Source: Nymphaea colorata
Taxonomy: Eukaryota > Streptophyta > Magnoliopsida > Nymphaeales > Nymphaeaceae
NCBI RefSeq assembly: GCF_008831285.2
Contig: NC_045148.1
Coordinates: forward strand, 13,868,802 to 13,928,801
DNA length: 60,000 nucleotides
Reading direction: 5' to 3'
Within the stretch, counting starts at the first letter, position 1; every line of letters begins with the position of its first letter. The position numbers and the translations under genes are program-made. This document shows, piece by piece, positions 57,722 through 60,000 of this stretch. The notes under the pieces are model-generated. The model searched no databases. It was not told the DNA's origin and worked only from the letters and a program-made list of their open reading frames with translations.

Positions 57722-59440
57722 TGAAAAGGAGCCGTCGTTGAAAAGTGGAGCATATGCGACAATGCAATTACGTTTGCACAAATAACGTTACAAATTTTAA
57801 AACACTTTCGAAAGGTTGTGTGTGTGTGTGTGTGTGAATCAAGTGAAACCTTTATCGTATAATGTAAAAAATTAATAGTTTATTTGATTTGGGATGGGTA
57901 CTCGGATCCGATGGTTCACATTTGCTTTGAATTGGTTCATAATTTGATTTGGACACACATGCATATTTATTTATTTGGATCACTTCCTGCTTATTGGAAC
58001 TTGTTTTCTTCCAACGGCTTGATTGATTGATGAAGTTTTTCCTCGATTTCTTAGTTTTCCCATCTTTTCAGTAAATTGGTAGCACAGAGTAGAGTAATGC
58101 AGTTTTTCTTTGTGAATCATCCACATGGCTGCTAAGAAATTGTTTTGGATGACACCTTTAAGTGGAGTTTTGGAGGCAAAATGCACCACTTAACAAAGAT
58201 GATTTGCCGGTAATGATGTCAGCATAATAAAATTAAATTTTGTAAGTATGCAGTTAACTAAATATGACTTTCTTTTCAAATAAAATAAGCCCATTTTGCT
58301 GTAACTTCATTTACTGTGGTAATATCAGTGGTTACATGCAGTAATAGAAGGATCAAGTCGTCCAAGTCGTTCAGATGTATAAGAAAGAGGGAGAGGGAGA
58401 GATGGCATTTTTGATGCGCAATGTGAAATCATCAGCAAACATTCATTCCAATGAAAACATGAAAGTAAAAGAAATAGAAAGAACAAGTCATAACCAACCC
58501 TCAAAAGAAAGAGAAAGAGCCAGGAAATGCGCCCGGCCAAAATCGAAGTTGTCATTACTAATGACACTATGCAGGTTGTTAAGTGAAAATTCTCTAATTA
58601 TATCTGCTATTTGCCATATTTGATATCGATTTTTTCTTGATTGTTCATTTATTAAAAGAATTTAGTCTTACATAATGCGATGTATGTTGTAATTTGCCAA
58701 GAGAATGAATGAAGCAGTCCAAAGTTTTTCCTTCTCTGCTCTGCTCTGCTCGCGGTCCCCTGGTTCTCCTCGGTTTTGGAGTTTACCTGCTTCCTTGTTG
58801 TCGAGTGTATTTTTGTAACAATTACGTCTCGCCAGATTGTTTTGTTTGTTTGTCTTGGTCTCATCCGTGTCCGTTTCCCTTCTTTCTTTCACTACTTTAT
58901 TAGACTTCCTCTTTTCTTCGGTCCTCGTATTCATAATAACAACTTGGAAAAGAACAAGAAATGAGCTCCGATTCTTCTACACGGCAAAGAATTGTCATCT
59001 CGCTGTCAACAATAGCATTAATGCAGCAGATGCATCATCTGTGTGAACGTTCTTTCTCCTAAATCTTCCTTCTTTTAGTTGGTGCGGTAACTTTTATCTT
59101 TTCCCTCACAGTAAAAGCTTTCTCATCTTTAACATAAACAATGTATGCATTCCTTAGGTTTTCGTCCATAATCGAACGGGTGGGACTAAAAATCCGAGAC
59201 AGAGGAGAACCAAGGGATACATGAATCACTTCCCAACACCAAACATTGTAAGTATATGTTCGCTCACAAGCATAGTCATAGAATGTATAGTGTGGAGTCA
59301 CAGTTTATGAAATTATGATGATAAACATGTTTTGAATTTATGACATCTATATCCAACTACCGTTCAACCCATAAGGGGTAGGCAGTTGGAAGTGGAATCA
59401 TTTGGATCCACATGGTTTGAACAGGATACTGGATGCAAAT
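57722..59440 (+). repeat. Dispersed duplicated block, copy B2
   Basis: Same orientation as B1 (2546-4097) and collinear from GAAAAGGAGCCGTCG to GGATACTGGATGCAA. It has about 220 bp extra at about 57940-58160 and several small indels; similarity is highest in the last 200 bp (59243-59440). No conserved reading frame. Confidence 0.8.
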
Positions 59441-60000
59441 AATAATAATAGCAGTAAGTTCCATGAACAAGGTTCGTCCTGCATGTTCCTACCACAATGT
59501 AATAAGTTTATTTAATAAAACCGCTCTATTGTCAAATTAAAAAAAATAAATGAAAAATATGAAAATGGATCTTTAGTGAAAATGATAAACATAATTTCGC
59601 AAGTTTGGTAGCATTTTTTAGTACTTCTTCCGAACAGAGCATTAAAATCATGACCCAGCGGTTTTCATTTTTTCTTGTCTTTTTTTTTTTTTTGGAGAAA
59701 GAAAAGTCATTAATATTCACCAGAAAGAAAGAAAAGACACGTTAGGGCTCATGGAAGAAATCTGATTTCTGAATTATTTACATGAAGCCATGAAGGAAGT
59801 ACGGACACTTGTTTTGGAAAAAGAAAAAAGAACATATTACTTCAAAGATAGCCGTTGCAAGGGAATTGTCATCACGTACGTATTTCTTATCATATCTTAA
59901 TATAATTTAATGCAGTGGGCAATTCAGGGTAGTGCATATTATTGCTAAAAATTAGTTTTTTTTTTAGGGTTTTAGGAGTGGAGCTAGAAATTTTTGTTTA
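59441..60000. other. Right edge, no gene seen
   Basis: AT-rich DNA with a T run near 59680. No supported coding sequence or RNA gene. Confidence 0.5.

Overview
The window is nuclear DNA of a flowering plant. It is AT-rich and dominated by plant LTR retrotransposons and small repeats, with GT-AG-type introns and an R2R3-MYB transcription factor. I cannot name the species. No prokaryotic, organellar or CRISPR feature is visible, and I could not support any complete, intact protein-coding gene. What is here is one transposon-broken MYB gene, one isolated BRCT exon, one decayed P-loop NTPase fragment, and many mobile elements.

Layout. 1-7.3 kb is a mosaic of duplicated blocks: A1 1462-2535 matches A2 5426-6359, B1 2546-4097 matches B2 57722-59440, and C is a 250-bp tandem duplication at 4082-4577. 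These surround a P-loop NTPase pseudogene (minus strand) and a BRCA1/BARD1-like C-terminal BRCT exon (plus strand). 7.9-10.8 kb holds MITE-like and LINE-derived debris. 13.6-23.4 kb is the MYB locus on the minus strand. Its coding exon is split by a 5.54-kb Ty1/copia element (15194-20733, TSD CTCTT). Its 5' end is duplicated as a 436-bp inverted repeat (21331-21766 and 22548-22983), and the loop of that repeat has a second, inverted copy beyond the 3' end of the gene. 23.4-31.0 kb has tandem and dispersed repeats but no gene I can support.

31010-53952 is a large minus-strand Ty3/gypsy element of the Tat lineage, recognised by its two RNase H domains, an additional ORF before gag, and tandem repeats between integrase and the 3' LTR. 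Its LTRs are about 2.85 kb and it is bounded by the 5-bp TSD TGGGT. As assembled it contains two nearly identical internal regions separated by a 100-N gap. About 8.04 kb left of the gap (35449-43484) repeats as about 8.04 kb right of it (43585-51624). An unmerged overlap of contigs or haplotypes is the simplest reading; a real tandem element produced by unequal recombination is the alternative. The extra ORF resembles the plant mobile domain (PMD) family.

54-60 kb contains no gene. It holds a 621-bp hAT-type MITE with an 8-bp TSD (56442-57062), a dispersed GC-rich repeat, and copy B2.

The elements show a shared decay pattern. Premature stops in both retrotransposons are mostly explained by C-to-T or G-to-A changes (Trp, Gln or Arg codons to stop), as expected of methylated, silenced DNA. 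The items most worth following up are the MYB inverted repeat (a possible hairpin small-RNA source), the exon-disrupting copia insertion with nearly identical LTRs, the PMD-like ORF in the Tat element, and the apparent false duplication at the gap.
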